In this document: positions 45,228 to 64,000 of the stretch, one piece after another
How the letters are laid out: the number at the start of each line of letters is the position of its first letter
Position numbering within the stretch: the first letter of the stretch is position 1
DNA from: Diprion similis
Taxonomy: Eukaryota; Arthropoda; Insecta; Hymenoptera; Diprionidae
Length of the DNA stretch: 64,000 nucleotides
Direction of reading: 5' to 3'
Assembly: GCF_021155765.1 (NCBI RefSeq)
Contig: NC_060114.1
Location: 7,502,001 to 7,566,000 of the forward strand
The notes under the pieces: generated by a model
Told to the model about the DNA's origin: nothing
Databases searched by the model: none
Seen by the model: only the letters and a program-made list of their open reading frames with translations
Position numbers and translations under genes: made by a program

Positions 45228-47020
45228 ATTTTATTAATGACACCTCCAATTAATGAGACAGTTTTGACTGTTATTCTTTTTCCGGCATGAAATCTTGTGA
45301 TATCGTCATCTGCCGAAAATAAGAAACAAGAATTGATTCACAAATGGAAATATCGAATCAATCAATTCATTGTTCTATTCATCAATTTTATTCAATTGAA
45401 TTAACCAATAACCCAAGTTTTAGTCAAAGCAAGAGTTGACAAATAAACTAGTTTAGCGAATTTAAAATATTTCACATTTTCTTTTATTCAGTTTCAATCG
45501 TTGAGAGACTTAGAATGATCCACGATAAGAAAAAAGAATGCATACACACCTCTGTAACAATGTTTCTGTTCAAAATTTCCCGCCACTTTTCACAAGAGAA
45601 GAAAATCGCTTGCAACCTCTTTGTATAATGAAAGTAAAATATTCATTGCTCCTCATGCAGCCTTTTAAAACAATTAAAATAAAATTTCCATCAGTTTCAC
45701 ACACGTAGGATTTATCTGTCGACTTCCTTCTCGACCTGTTCCACTCACACGTGTTCCATAAGTGACTGATTTTGATAAAGCTTCTCCACTGACACCATTT
45801 ATCGCTGCATCCGAGATAAGATACCCCTCCTACTTCGAGGTAGTCCCTTCACTTTTCACGAGACGTTCCGTCGAACACAACGTCCGTTCTCGTAAATATT
45901 CCAATGACAGGTACGTCAAGGTTACACCCTGAATCAATTATTTTGAGTCAGACGGTACGTGGATATTTCAACTCAACTTTATTTCCTGTTTGTTTCGTTG
46001 CTTATTTTCCAAAGTATTTTTTGGTGATAGAACTTGTTGATTTTTTACGGAATTAAACCAACCCAAATTCAACCATCGAATATTATTGTCAGTAATTTAT
46101 GTACCAATGTTTAATAAAAAAAAAAAAAGTGTATAATATATTGTGTTTTTCAATGAAAGGTCAAACTTAAAAGGGTGATAGAAATATTACAAAATGTTCG
46201 ACACATATATTCGACAGATAGTTAAAAAAACTTTTAACCTGATATTTTTTTTATCCGCGATTGATTTGTTTCGAAGTAAGACCTCTTATGAAAAAATGAA
46301 GCAGTGTCCAAATCATTCGGTTGAAAGATCTGAAGTACTCAACGTAAAGTTTTTGAATTTTGCACAAAATTTCTCATAAAATCACATAAAGTTTTGCGTA
46401 ATTATCGACGTGCTTGATATAAAATTTAAATATAAAGTTCTTCGAGTATTATTTCAGGTAGCTGCTTGTCTACTGTTCTCACATTTACTGAGAACCGGTT
46501 GCTAATCTTCTGTTCACCGCGGTAAGAGACACAAGGTTGTCAGCAATAAACTAGTTAGTGTATAATGAGATGATGCGGAAATTGAAGTTTGTCCATTGAA
46601 ATATGCAGCAGAATCTCATTTTCATTTATAACAGGTTCCGTGCGCATCGAGTTGTGCAATTTGCGATTGGTAAGGTAAAATCGCTTGCATGAATATCACG
46701 ATCACTGAGCAATTAACACTGCGGTTATCTTATTATAAATTAACTATTTTCGGACTTTGGCTCTTACTCGTGCTGTGAAACCTTGGTTTTTTCCAAATTT
46801 CACGATTCTAGGTCAACGGGAAGTGCTCTATACGTGTTGATTGGTGAGTTTGCGAGTGTCAAAATATGTGACATAAATGGCCGTATCTTTTGATTGCATT
46901 GACTTACAAGTTTGAATTTTTTACACCTACAAGGGACCGTGGACCTTAGTATTTGGTATTACTTTTAACTTGATACCTTTACCCGTTCCTGAGAAAAAAG
47001 GTGTGGACGTTTCCAGGTTA

Positions 47021-47056
47021 AGGGTTCCGTTTTTTCATTTTGAGGTACGGAACCCT
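47021..47056. repeat. AGGGTTCCGT ... ACGGAACCCT hairpin repeat
   Basis: Perfect 10-base arms at 47021-47030 and 47047-47056 with a 16-base loop. From memory, AGGGTTCCGTACCTCAAAA followed by ACGGAACCCT is a dispersed repeat seen in many insect genomes; the minus strand here matches that arrangement. Confidence 0.55.
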
Positions 47057-47249
47057 AAAAATAACAAAAAGGCAGGGAAACTGAAATCAAACTCGATCAT
47101 TGAATCAAAATAATTATAAGACGTCAAACTGTTGTGATACAATTTTGAATAAAATCACCGAATATCTTCGGCAATAATTCACACTGCATATCATGTCTAA
47201 ACAACTTTTAATTGACCGTAGTAGCGTAAAGTATCATTCACAATCGATT

Positions 47250-47590
47250 TACTTTTTGAAAATATGGAAAAAAAATTTACAGTTATTTTCAGTTACCACC
47301 TTCCGAAATTGGGAAAATTTTCACAGTTGCACCAAAAGGATTGAACCATTCGGCATGATGCCACTCGGCGTTGATGAAACACACACTTTAAGCCCAGTCC
47401 CATGAAATTTGATGGTAAAATGGCAAAATGCCAAGTCATCTGGTCTTACGATTGCAAAGAACACCGATATCTCATTCTGTCGAGATTTTTTACCGACCTT
47501 ACACGCATGTCGGTAACTTTTTACCGACATTACAAGCATGCATTACCGGTATGCGTGTAACGTCGGTAAAAAACGTCGGTAAAATTGGAT
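47250..47590. mobile_element. Decayed relative of the 54.6-kb TTAA-flanked element
   Basis: About 340 bases align by eye with 54720-55020, including shared words GATGCCACTCGGCG, GATGAAACACACA and CCATGAAATTTGATGG, and an internal hairpin (47490-47514 with 47545-47569) built from TTACCGAC words. The outer inverted repeats of the other copy are not visible, so this copy is truncated or diverged at its ends. Confidence 0.7.
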
Positions 47591-48999
47591 GTTGACAGCC
47601 TTCGGCTCTTGATGCTCTGATATATCCATGTACATTCGGTGCAACATACATATATGTTGTAACGGACAGCTGGTCGCATGCCTCACCAACGTCAGCTGTG
47701 TCTGTACATACGACGGTGACTGATGGAAGACGCTGATACCCGACATAGGCGACGTCACTCGTACCAAGGAGGCGATCACCGATTGACCAACAGCTCTCGC
47801 AAAACCACCATGCAAAGCCCCACCACTCTTCATTCGGTTGTCATAAAAAGTATTGCGTGTGACTCGGGCCTTATCACACAACATAGGGTAACATGTGGGA
47901 CGACGAACCTCCGAAAAATTGTCAATTTTAAAAAAATTTTCTTACAGTCAAATTTCCATAAGTTTGATATATTTATCCTGCTTCAGAGCGCTACAAGATA
48001 CCTGCGGCACAACGGATACTCCAAAAAATTTGAGAACAAATAATTTTTCATGCCTGTCTGAACATTTCGTAAATTGCATAATGAATTCTGTATGTGTTTG
48101 GGCTTGGCCAGAATTAACACCATTTTTGGTTAAACTCCGAATATATGATACTCGTGTTTTCATATAGCTTACATAACTTAATTCAGTTATAAATTATCAC
48201 TTGCACCCACTGATTACGCACCTAGCAACAGAGGACCAAACGGTGTATTTTAACTCGTGCGGGTCCAGGGAGACGAATGGAGCGATTAAAGGCTCATATA
48301 TGTATAATTATTTTTCTTCGGCTTTGAGACAAATCAGGTCTTTATATGGTAGAGCTCATTTTCATGAACCGAGATTGCGAGAATATTTTTTTTACCAACC
48401 TAACGTTATCCAAAGATATTGCACTCCAATAAAATAACGGTTATAGGGCGAATATGTGGCGTAAAAAGGTCTTTATCAATAAGTAGGCAAAGGAATGGAG
48501 GATTTTATCATGACAAAAATAGTTCCGACTATGCCATTACACGAAAGGTAGTCTGTAGTTGTATTTTATCAAGTTTCCAACTCGCAACTTATATGGTCTA
48601 TGCATATTTTATTCACAATTATACGCAAAAGATCGTGTTTATTGAATAATTTTTTTGCTTATAAAAACGAAACTAATGAAGCAATCTTGATGCTGTCAAT
48701 TGTTGAGTTGTAGAGAATCAAAATGCGAAGAAATTGAGCTTTCGAACGGCCCGATCGGATCAGTACCTACCTGAGAAAACTCCGGGAACATAAAACATCT
48801 TTGTTTTTCGAAAAATTCATAACTCCTTTGTTTTCCATGATGAATAGTTTTTGCCCCACTGCGGTTTCAACTGTCAAAAAGAGTCGATTAGTACTTTATA
48901 ACAGTAAATTTATTGTGACTGTTTATTATCAAATAACAGTGGAGAAGCAATTGCACATACTGATTTATTCTGAAAATTTAGAATCAAACTATTTGATTC

Positions 49000-50045
49000 A
49001 GGTTGTAGAGAGAGGAGCCTTTCTGTTGGGAGGCCAGAGGGATCGTGTTGACCTGGTTAAAGCCATTTACAGAGATGCTTATTTATATTTGCTCGATGAT
49101 CCACTCAATGCTGCTGATAATCCCGTCGCTAATCACTTATCCAAAGTGTATATCCAAACCTTTTTAAAAAACAAGACCCAAGTACTGATTACTCATTAGA
49201 TGCAGTTTCTCCGTCAAGCTAACGCTGCTACTGTCGTCAATCTTGGGAGGAATTTTCGTTGGATTCCTTTACAGAGTATGATTTATATATTAGAAAAGGA
49301 GTTATACAAAGTTTGCTTCATCGCTGGGTATCGTCAAATCTCAGGGGGTGTATGAAGAACTAACCCTTATCCAGGCAACCATGAGATGCTTCAACCCTAA
49401 CTTGACGGGTACAGTACAGCTGAGTACGGTAATGAGACTGGAAATTTCTCAAACACTGATAAGTCGCGATAACACAGGTTGCCGATTCAGTTTCACAAGT
49501 AATTGCAGTGCTGAGACTACTCGAATACACACCCCGGAAGAGACCTTTTGCTATTGACAATCCACCATCGCCCAATTGCCTATAAATGGTACTTTGGTCC
49601 TGAAGAATGTTTCCATGAAATATGCTAAGGACAACCTGCTGGTCCTGAGTGTCTTCGATAGAATTGTATTAAGTACTGTACACACAGCGAGTGCACTGCT
49701 GCGTTAGTTGGAAGATTCGTCATTTCTAAGCTGCTCACTTGTTCCAAATCTAACTTTTTGCTTCAAAGTTACGTGGGGGGGGGGGGGGGGGGGAGGTAGG
49801 GGGGTGGTATAAACCTCGGTGTTGGACAACGCCAGCTAATCTGCTTGGCCAGAGCAATCCTCCAATTCTCAGAGATAGTCGACGGAGTGGAGACCATTTT
49901 TATTAAATGCTGCTACTCTGATCCAAAATACAAATATAAAAAAAAAAAAATACTCTTCCCAAATGGTTCAACTAATCGGGAAGGTGGTGATGGAAGAACT
50001 TTCGAAGATCGCTGAGAAAAGAATTGCACGTCTGCATCGTTCCTA
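49000..50045 (+). pseudogene. Collapsed ABCC4-like pseudogene
   Basis: Remnants of one ABCC gene in correct order but compressed into about 1 kb. At 49000-49250: the NBD1 signature exon (LLGGQ for LSGGQ, YLLDDPLNAAD), with the Gln codon after the H-loop changed to TAG at 49197. At 49362-49410: the end of exon 10 (ATMRCFNPNLTG). At 49420-49655: exon 13. At 49810-49865: the NBD2 signature NLGVGQRQL. At 49905-49930: the start of exon 15. At 49965-50045: part of exon 16. Exons 1-7 and most of the rest are gone, with a 19-base G run at 49775-49793. The HQLQxLRQAxA stretch matches gene E best. Pieces of introns separate the exons, so this is a decayed duplicate rather than a retrocopy. It cannot make a transporter. 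Confidence 0.88.
49775..49793. repeat. Poly-G tract inside the pseudogene
   Basis: Nineteen consecutive G residues between the exon 13 and exon 14 remnants. Such tracts are prone to assembly error, so the exact length is uncertain. Confidence 0.85.
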
Positions 50046-50923
50046 GTATTTGCAACGTTTGGAACTCTTCACCGCCTAAAATTACAGCATTACAAAATCT
50101 GAATGAATTTCGCGCTGCTTGCTTTAATCATTTAATGAATAATGAAAATTGACTGAATGTTTCCTCGTAATATTAATATTGAGAATGTATGTACAATGTA
50201 ATAGCTTGTAGGTGCGCATACATATGCGATTGAAAATTTCTTGTAACCTTTGTATTTGATAGTCCTCAGGGAACTACGGCTCTAGGATAAAATAGCAGAT
50301 ATTCGTGGTGAAAGCACTTTTAGAACGCAGCCGGTCTTCCCTTGAATAGTTAAATCTTTTGAAGCACTGGTGAAATTCATTTTTATTGAACGATTATTAT
50401 CATCAAGTACAAGAGACACGAATACAGAGTAGTTGAATTTATAGATTACAAAATCTTGAGTTTATATAACGTTTGTCATCCGAAGAAATAATTCATTTTT
50501 GATTATTTTATTAACTTCAAGTTTGTCCAATTTTTTTTACATTATTAAAAATCGTAGAAAGTCTGAAAAATCGGTAATACATGAAAAATGATAACCAGAT
50601 TCAATCGATCAATTTAATTTTTTCAAAATCGTGTTTGCAAGTATGAGATAAAAATATTACTGCAAAATGCGAATATGACTTAGCTTGACCTTGATGAATA
50701 TTTGATATCAAACAATTGTCAGGATGCGAATTTAATCGTGATAAGCGAGCAACGGTAGCCACAATTTATTGAGATGGCTGGAATTATGGCAACATAGCCA
50801 GTAGATAACAATATTTGAATTGCACTTCTCCATACTCCACTGAAAAATACAGACGTGAACATTATTCATTCCATAATTGTTCATAGTGAAGAATTGACCG
50901 GCACGTTGAATCATATTAAAGAC
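50046..50923. other. Spacer between the pseudogene and gene E
   Basis: About 880 AT-rich bases with no open frame of interest. The gene E promoter and any 5' UTR should be here; no core element could be assigned. Confidence 0.6.
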
Positions 50924-57428
<6,505 letters not shown>

Positions 57429-57551
57429 ACATCGGAATTGTTTCATTTTTTGCATTCCAATTCATCGCATATTAACCACATTATGATTTATTTTATTCAT
57501 ATTTTATTTATGTTTTATTTTATTCATGTACGGGTTGCCCCTTACAACATA

Positions 57552-57557
57552 AATAAA
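57552..57557 (+). terminator. Probable poly(A) signal of gene E
   Basis: AATAAA 124 bases downstream of the TAA stop, a normal distance for an insect 3' UTR. Confidence 0.5.
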
Positions 57558-59005
57558 AGCAAACGTGAGGAGTCTGGCCCACAGCTCACCATTTTTTTTC
57601 TTGATAGTTATCCCTTCTCATTCTCCCCAGAATATGCATTTCAAAAATGCCCATCTACTCGAGGCAATCTATCAAATTTTTAAAAAGTTTAAATAAGATA
57701 ACAGCATCATAGTAACTTCTATGTGAAGCGATTCTATGGGAACATATACTTAGAGTTCTCACAATGTAGGTTTAGTCGTGGTTTATCAAAATCAGAGGTC
57801 TATCAAATCTAAATGCCATCTGCCTGAAGTATTTATGCTGAATCCTGTAACTAATATTCAATGGGAGGCGTAGTGGGGAAACCAGTTTTTAGCTGCATAG
57901 ATCAACAGCGACCGAACTAGTGTTATATAGAGTGTTCGTAACGAGTCAGGATTCCGAATATCCTGAGTGGCCTTCACAGTGAAATATAGATTTTTTAGAG
58001 CCTTGAAATTGAAAAAATGCACGTGTAACTCGATGGTTAGTCTATCGTTAAAAATATATTTTATGGAGAGACTAGCGGAACTGGTTACCAGAATGCCGTG
58101 TTTGATAGCGAGTGTTATCGAAATAGAAACTTGTCCACATAGTTTAAGGAAAAGTGCAATAAAAGCGAATTTAACCTTGGCGGAAATTATTATTAAACTA
58201 CAAGACGGAAAATAATAATTTGGTGAATTTCCATGTGTAACGGTAATTTTATGGACAGAAGAATTTGCACAGTAAAATTTACAACAAGTCTGGTTTGTTG
58301 ATACGTTGAGAGAATATTTGCGAATATAAATTCAACTGTATAGTAAATAACTCTTACACATAATTTTCACATAATTACCGAATGTAAATCTAACAGATTA
58401 CTTTTTTCTATACATATTAAGTAAGAATTACTTTATCGTTACTTTTTGATATTCATGTGATGATTTGCGAACGTGTAATAAATTGTGTAACATATGGAAA
58501 CTCGTGCAGCGATTCAATTCTAATTATATTTTACTACCATAAAAAGTTGAATTGTACGGCTACGTGACGTCATTCCAACTCCACTTATGTCACATAAGTA
58601 TCGTTCCATCCTATATATTCACTGACAAATTGATAAGTAACACATGTTTGCTCTCTTCAGAGTAGTAATAATATTTTACTTACTTTGCAATCTATCAAGG
58701 AAGACTGGATTATTTATTAAGGAATCCTCAAGAAGGATAAACAGACATTTGCATTCACATAATGAACAAACAAAGTTACGTACTCAATAAATGAGTCTCG
58801 ACCTCGGCCTTAACATTACGTTTTAATTCTTTTATTAACGACATAATTGTTGGGTTCTGATGGCCTATTAGGTTCTTAAATTTTACAGTGCCGCAATAAT
58901 TCAGTACATAGAATGAGAACAGTAAATAGAAAATGAATAAGTGAAACACAACGTTCTGTATCTGTGTGGAAGGCCTTGGTCTAGCAAAACTGGTGGGAAG
59001 GAGCG

Positions 59006-59027
59006 AGGGGGGGGGGAGGGGGGGGGG
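59006..59027. repeat. G-rich homopurine tract upstream of gene F
   Basis: Two G runs separated by a single A, about 420 bases before the gene F start codon. It could form a G-quadruplex; length may be affected by sequencing error. Confidence 0.7.
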
Positions 59028-59442
59028 TTTTGTTATCTGAGAGATCGCAGATAGTAGCGGCGCGATACACGGATGAAACTTAATTAGGTTGCCTCTTCAT
59101 TTTAGATCTCATAAGCATGCCGAATGGTGTCTGCCGAGTTTTATAGTTAATGATCGATTCAACTTCAGAAAGTCACAGTGAGTATTGTCGGATGTCTCCA
59201 CTTTTGTTTACCTACGTGGAAATTATCAACAAAAATTAGAAGTTTGTACAGTTTTATTCATTCACTGTTTTTTTTAAACTTATATTCAATTCTTATTTCT
59301 TCAGGCTTGTTAACAATATTTATAGACTTGTTTTAATATTTCTGTTTTTCACAGAGACAGAAATAATCAGTATAATCATTACGAACTGTATGATACATGC
59401 ATATAAAAAGCTACCACGCTAGGAATTATAAACGTCTGGAAT

Positions 59443-62400
59443 ATGGATACGAAGAGAAATCCGAAGGAGACTGCAAATATACTGAACTGGCTATGTTTCG
59501 GGTGAGAACTGCTCAAAGATTTTGAAATAAGAATAAAAAAATAAAATGAAAAAATAGCAATAATAAAAATAATAACAAGTTCGAAATTATTATATTATCT
59601 GTTAGTTTTCTACATAGAGAAAAAGTCCTATCTGGTAGTAGATAATTTTTGCGGATTACAGATGGACATTGCCGATTTTCCGAAAGGGATACAAGCGGGA
59701 CTTGCAGATTGAAGATTTGTACGATCCCCTAAAGTCCAATGAATCGGAAAGCCTCGGTGACCGTCTCGAGAGGTTAAGAAAATTGTATTTCATTGTAACT
59801 TATGATCGGATTACTCGCAGTGTACTCTATTGCAATTTATTATTTGACCCAGAGAATGGAAAAAGGAGTTGGCGAAAAGGCCCAAAAGCCACCCAAGTTT
59901 GTTGCGGGCACTGATCAGAATATTCTGGATGCCATTCATGATCCAAGGAGTGATGTTATTTGTCCAGTTGATGGTGCTGGAAATTATGTTGCGAATGTGC
60001 CAAGGATGGGTGATTAGCTATTTTGATACGGATCAAAATTCTACCACGCAGAACGACGCTCTGCTCAACGTTGGGATTTTGATTTTTATCTCTCTCAGCA
60101 TCGTTTTTATCGAGCATCACAACGATTTGCGTACCCAGGAAATTGGCATGTGCATCAGGATTGCTTGCTGTTCGATGATATACCGAAAGGTAGACGCTTT
60201 TGCTAACATAAACTGACGCTTCTATTTATGAAATTGACAACGAAAAGAACAGCATTTAAATGCATTATCGTAGGTAACATAACCAGTTAAAGGGAGATTT
60301 TGATTTGCATAGCATGTCAGCAGAATTTATAGATAAACAGGAATGGAGTAAATTCACGGTGCATGCTAAAAAGTATATTGTTATCATGATGGTCTTCAGG
60401 TTTTACGCCTCGATCTAGCTGCAACGAGGAATGCAACAGCGGGAAAAGTGGCCAATTTGATAAGTAACGATGTGGCTCGATTCGACACGCTTTTGATATA
60501 CCTCCACTTCATCTGGATCATGCCATTGCAGGTAACACCCTCTAGTATGATTCTGTAAGTCTGCCTACAGGCTGCAACTGCGGACACGATACGTCTACTT
60601 CCACATTTGATTGCAAGTCTGACATCAGAGTTTGCATTATTCCAAATCTTGCATAAGTCTGTTGTCAGGTGACGAAAACTTGCTGTCAGGGAAGATTCTG
60701 TATCGACTTTGTAGAAAGACTTTCCATAGGGTGCAAATTTTTGCAACTGAAGGCAACGCTACTAGGGACTAATTTGAAGTTGTAGTTTCAACTGCACGAT
60801 AAAGTGACTGATTGAAGTATGATTACAGATCTTGTTGATAGGATATGTGATGTGGAAATCGGTGGGTTTCGCAACGTTGGTAGGGATCGGGGTGATGATA
60901 ATCCAAACTTTACCCATTCAAGGGTACTTGACTCAAGTTGCCGCCAAGTTGAGGTCAAGCATCGCAACAAGAACTGACGAAAGGGTACAAGTCATGAGTG
61001 AAATAATTTCTGGAATACAGGTATTATGAAAGTGGACATTGAGGATGACGTAGGTCCCATGTTTTGAACTGGATCTCCGTGATGATATCCTTCGAATAAT
61101 TCACGATGTATTCATAGAGTGAATTTTTACTGCAGGTAGTGAAAATGTACTCATGGGAAAAACCATTCGAGTCGGTTGTATCGAAGGTTAGAGCTCTGGA
61201 GATGAAACTAATCGCTTTTTCAACGTACCTAAGAGGAACGCATCTCGGCATGATGAATTTCTCAGGACCTGTAACAATTTACGCGACAATGGTCACTTTC
61301 GCACTGATGGGGAATTCTTTGACTGCAGAAGTAGTCTTTCCAGTATCCAGTCTATTTCACGCCCTGCAAATGACGTGTGCCATACAGCTTCCGCAAGCAA
61401 TTATCCAGGCTGCTGAAGCTGGTGTGTCTTTGAAAAGACTAACGGTTAGTCCATTCTCTTCGTTCATACATCTTCACGGTTTATTTACGACCAATTCTGA
61501 ATTTTATCCAGGAATTTTTATTGTTGGACGAAGTGAAGAAACTGAAAAATTTTCAAACCATGCCCAAAGATGCGACGCAAGAAAATGAAAATCGTTCAAC
61601 AAATGATGTGTTGGAAAACGTCGACGAAGTTAAACTGGTTAGTGCTATTTTTAGACTGGTACATTTGCGAAGTGTTGTTGTAACTGACACAATTAGTTGC
61701 CTTAGGAACCGTTACTGCGATATAAAAAAAGAGGAACAACAGACATCGAACGTGTCACAAGCGACGAGGTGCAGAATATAGAAAACAAGATAAATGAAAA
61801 GTTCAAGCATGGGATTGGGATTGAAATGGCCAGTGTGATGGCCAATTGGATTAGTGGGCACCAACCGAAAACCTTGTGCGAAGTTTCAATGAAAATAAAG
61901 AGTCGATCACTCGCTATGATTGTGGGCTCTGTTGGCTCCGGAAAGTCATCATTGCTGCATCTCCTGCTAGGCGAGTTGCCGCCCGAGTCTGGACGACTCT
62001 CGTTCTTCACTGACGAAGACAGTGAGAAAACGAGTATCAACAATCGAGATATTCGCATTTCGTACTCTGGCCAAGATCCATGGCTATTCTCTGCCTCCGT
62101 ACGTGACAACATTCTATTCGGGCAGCCGTACGACGAGGAACGCTATCAACAGGTGCAATTACAAAAATCAAATAACTTAACAGAGAAAGTATCCGTGGTC
62201 GTGTCTACCTCACCGAGTTTCATCGTTCTGTTGAACGTTGCAGTACACTAAAAAACGTTAAGGACGTATTTATTTTTACATGCTAATGTTACTGTTTGAG
62301 AGGTAGGAATGACCCCTGAAGTTTACCCCCAATTATCCACTTCATAGGATTTTTCGGTTATGATGTAAGGTGTTTTGATCAAAATAATTCGACATGAATC

Positions 62401-64000
62401 AGTATGAACAGAAAATGATATGCTCAGTGTTTTTACTCTCGATGATTTCATTCCACATTTTCTTGAATATAAACTTTAAAGTGGTCCTTACTCTTTGAAT
62501 CGCTAAATTAGCACGTAAGAAAAAAGGTGTGTCTAATGTTTTTTGATGTGATACACTATACCATAAAATGAAAAAAATCGGTGAGATGTACCTCGATTAC
62601 TGTGAATCCGCCACAAGCTTGTGAACTTAAATTATTTTCTGCAGGTAACGGAAGCTTGTGCACTGGCCAAAGACTTCAAACAGCTGCCCCACGGTGATTT
62701 GACCTTAGTTGGTGAAAGAGGAGCATCGTTATCAGGAGGTCAGAGAGCTCGAGTCAATCTGGCCAGAGCCGTTTACAAAGACGCTGATCTATACTTACTG
62801 GATGATCCTCTCAGCGCTGTAGATACTCGAGTCAGTCGTCACTTGTTCAACAAATGCATCAAGGACTTTCTGAAAGGCAAGACTCGAATCCTCGTTACTC
62901 ATCAGCTGCAATTTTTAGGACAAGTTGACGATGTTATCATTATCGATCGAGTAAGTAGAATGGATTCTTTATTCATTATTGTTTCGAGTATAAGACACCA
63001 ATAATAGATAAGAAGGTCCTTAATTTCGTTAGAGTTTTTTTGATTCCAGGGTAAAGTGATGTGCCAGGGTACTTACGACGAACTAGCCGAAACCAGCCTT
63101 TTCCACGAGTTGAGTTCTACCGAAATGGAAGTAGACGAAGTAGTCAAAGAGGCAGACGAAAGTCACGAGAATGACGTGGATGACATGGTATCACTGATAA
63201 AATTCCGAATACATTTTTTAGGATTTGGGATCCGATGAGTAACGCGTTACAAACTTTGCTTACAGGCAGCAGACGCAACTGAAGATTGCACTGATGAATT
63301 GAAGAAAGCTGATAAGAATACCGAAGAATCTGAAGATCTGAACGAGGAGGAAATTGCAAAAGGAAGAATGTCAATACAAGTATATAAGGGTTACTTTTTG
63401 GCAGGTGGAAATCCGTGCATGTTGATTTTACTTATCGTAATATTCATAATCGCACAAGTGGTGGCAAATACAAGTAATTATTGGCTGTCCTACTGGACAA
63501 ATCATAATTCAATCGCAGCTGCACCGAGATCAAACGTTGCCATTAATAATGGTAATGCGTCTTCCCAAAATATTGATGTAAAAAATACAATACAGGCGTT
63601 TGCCGTTATCGAATCACTATGGTTCGATGAATCCGGGCGGCTAAGTACAAACATCGCGATTCAAGTCTATACAACATTGATTGTGGCGAATATTTTATTG
63701 ATTTTAACGCGCAGTTTGCTTTTCATGAGAACATGTATGAACGCCAGCCGCAATGTACACAACTCCATGTTCTCCAACCTCTTGCGGGCTCCCATGAGAT
63801 TCTTCAATACAAATCCAGCTGGTATGTCAAACCTGACTCTGGCGCACTAATTATTTTCTAAACTTGGTGCCAGGTTTTTTAAACTCATTTCAACAACCTA
63901 GGAAGGATTTTAAACCGATTCTCGAAAGATGTGGGAACTATGGACGAAATTCTGCCAAAAGCGATGTTGGAAACGTGTCAGATTTTCGCAGTCATAATTG
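59443..64000 (+). CDS. Gene F: ABCC4/MRP4-like exporter, 5' part only (lethal(2)03659-like)
   Basis: Coding exons in the window: 59443-59501, 59662-59772, 59853-60189, 60400-60531, 60829-61020, 61136-61444, 61512-61637 (7a), 61706-62152 (7b), 62645-62950, 63050-63187, 63266-63821, and 63902 running off the end. They join to 937 open residues. The N-terminus is five codons shorter than in C, D and E. NBD1: GSVGSGKSS about 496, LSGGQ about 600, [11 protein letters not shown] with the usual ABCC Asp pair. The linker exon is split into 7a and 7b, as in D and E. Exon 10 (556 bases) has a long extracellular loop with sequon NAS. Exon 8 shares 54 identical bases with gene E. NBD2 lies outside the window. 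Introns 4 and 7b (297 and 492 bases) contain nothing recognisable. Confidence 0.93.

Larger units (their letters stand above)
45228..48999. other. Spacer between gene D and the ABCC pseudogene
   Basis: Upstream region of gene D (which faces left) up to the pseudogene remnant. It contains an ACGGAACCCT hairpin (47021-47056) and a decayed copy of the element in gene E intron 10 (about 47250-47590). Frames at 47.5-48.6 kb are short and unrecognised. The gene D promoter is expected near 45.2-45.9 kb; no core element was identified. Confidence 0.65.
57429..59442. other. Spacer between genes E and F
   Basis: About 2 kb, AT-rich. An AATAAA at 57552-57557, 124 bases past the gene E stop, is a likely poly(A) signal. 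A G-rich tract lies at 59006-59027. No recognisable gene. The gene F promoter should lie here. Confidence 0.65.

Noticed and set aside
47543-47884. 113-residue minus-strand frame
   Set aside because: It overlaps the decayed mobile element and its hairpin, and the translation resembles nothing I know.
48801-48995. Extended start of the 132-residue frame covering the pseudogene
   Set aside because: Only the part from about 49000 matches ABCC exon 8; upstream residues show no similarity and are intergenic read-through.

Overview
This window is animal (arthropod) genomic DNA, most probably from an insect. It is AT-rich, full of homopolymer runs, and its genes are broken by GT-AG introns. A hymenopteran such as a sawfly is plausible from the repeat content and the expanded ABCC4-like family, but no species marker is visible. 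No tRNA, rRNA, CRISPR array or bacterial-type operon was seen.

The window is essentially one tandem array of short-type ABCC (MRP4/ABCC4-like) exporters, the family insect annotations usually call 'probable multidrug resistance-associated protein lethal(2)03659'. Layout: gene A, 3' part only (+, 10-6622); a 6.5-kb AT-rich spacer; gene B, complete (+, 13170-22981); a 4.8-kb spacer; gene C, complete (+, 27794-36257); a 2.2-kb convergent spacer with a CpG-rich island; gene D, complete but inverted (-, 45227-38474); a spacer with repeats; a collapsed ABCC pseudogene (+, about 49000-50045); gene E, complete (+, 50924-57428); and gene F, 5' part (+, 59443 to the window end). I rebuilt the genes exon by exon from splice sites and homology between paralogs. 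Exon lengths and intron phases are nearly identical across the array, and every joined exon set stays open. Predicted proteins are B 1368, C 1368, D 1415 and E 1377 residues, with TMD1-NBD1-TMD2-NBD2 architecture and no TMD0.

The array splits into two groups. B and C (16 exons) have one exon for the TMD1-NBD1 linker. D, E and F (17 coding exons where complete) have that exon split by an extra intron. The second half of the split exon repeats the start of the first half, which suggests intron birth by a tandem duplication inside the linker. B/C and E/F also share stretches of more than 50 identical bases in the NBD1 signature exon, suggesting gene conversion or recent duplication. A, B and C end in PDZ-ligand-like tails (-TYL, -TYL, -TNL); E does not.

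Mobile or repeat material includes a 516-bp TTAA-flanked inverted-repeat element in intron 10 of gene E with a decayed relative at about 47.25-47.59 kb, a 266-bp inverted-repeat element at 9.1 kb, a 56-bp-stem hairpin in gene B intron 9, and a palindrome with NRF1-type GCGCATGCGC sites upstream of gene C. I found no sign of a wholly new biological system. The most notable observations are the duplication-born intron, the collapsed paralog, the probable gene conversion and the GC-AG intron in gene E.
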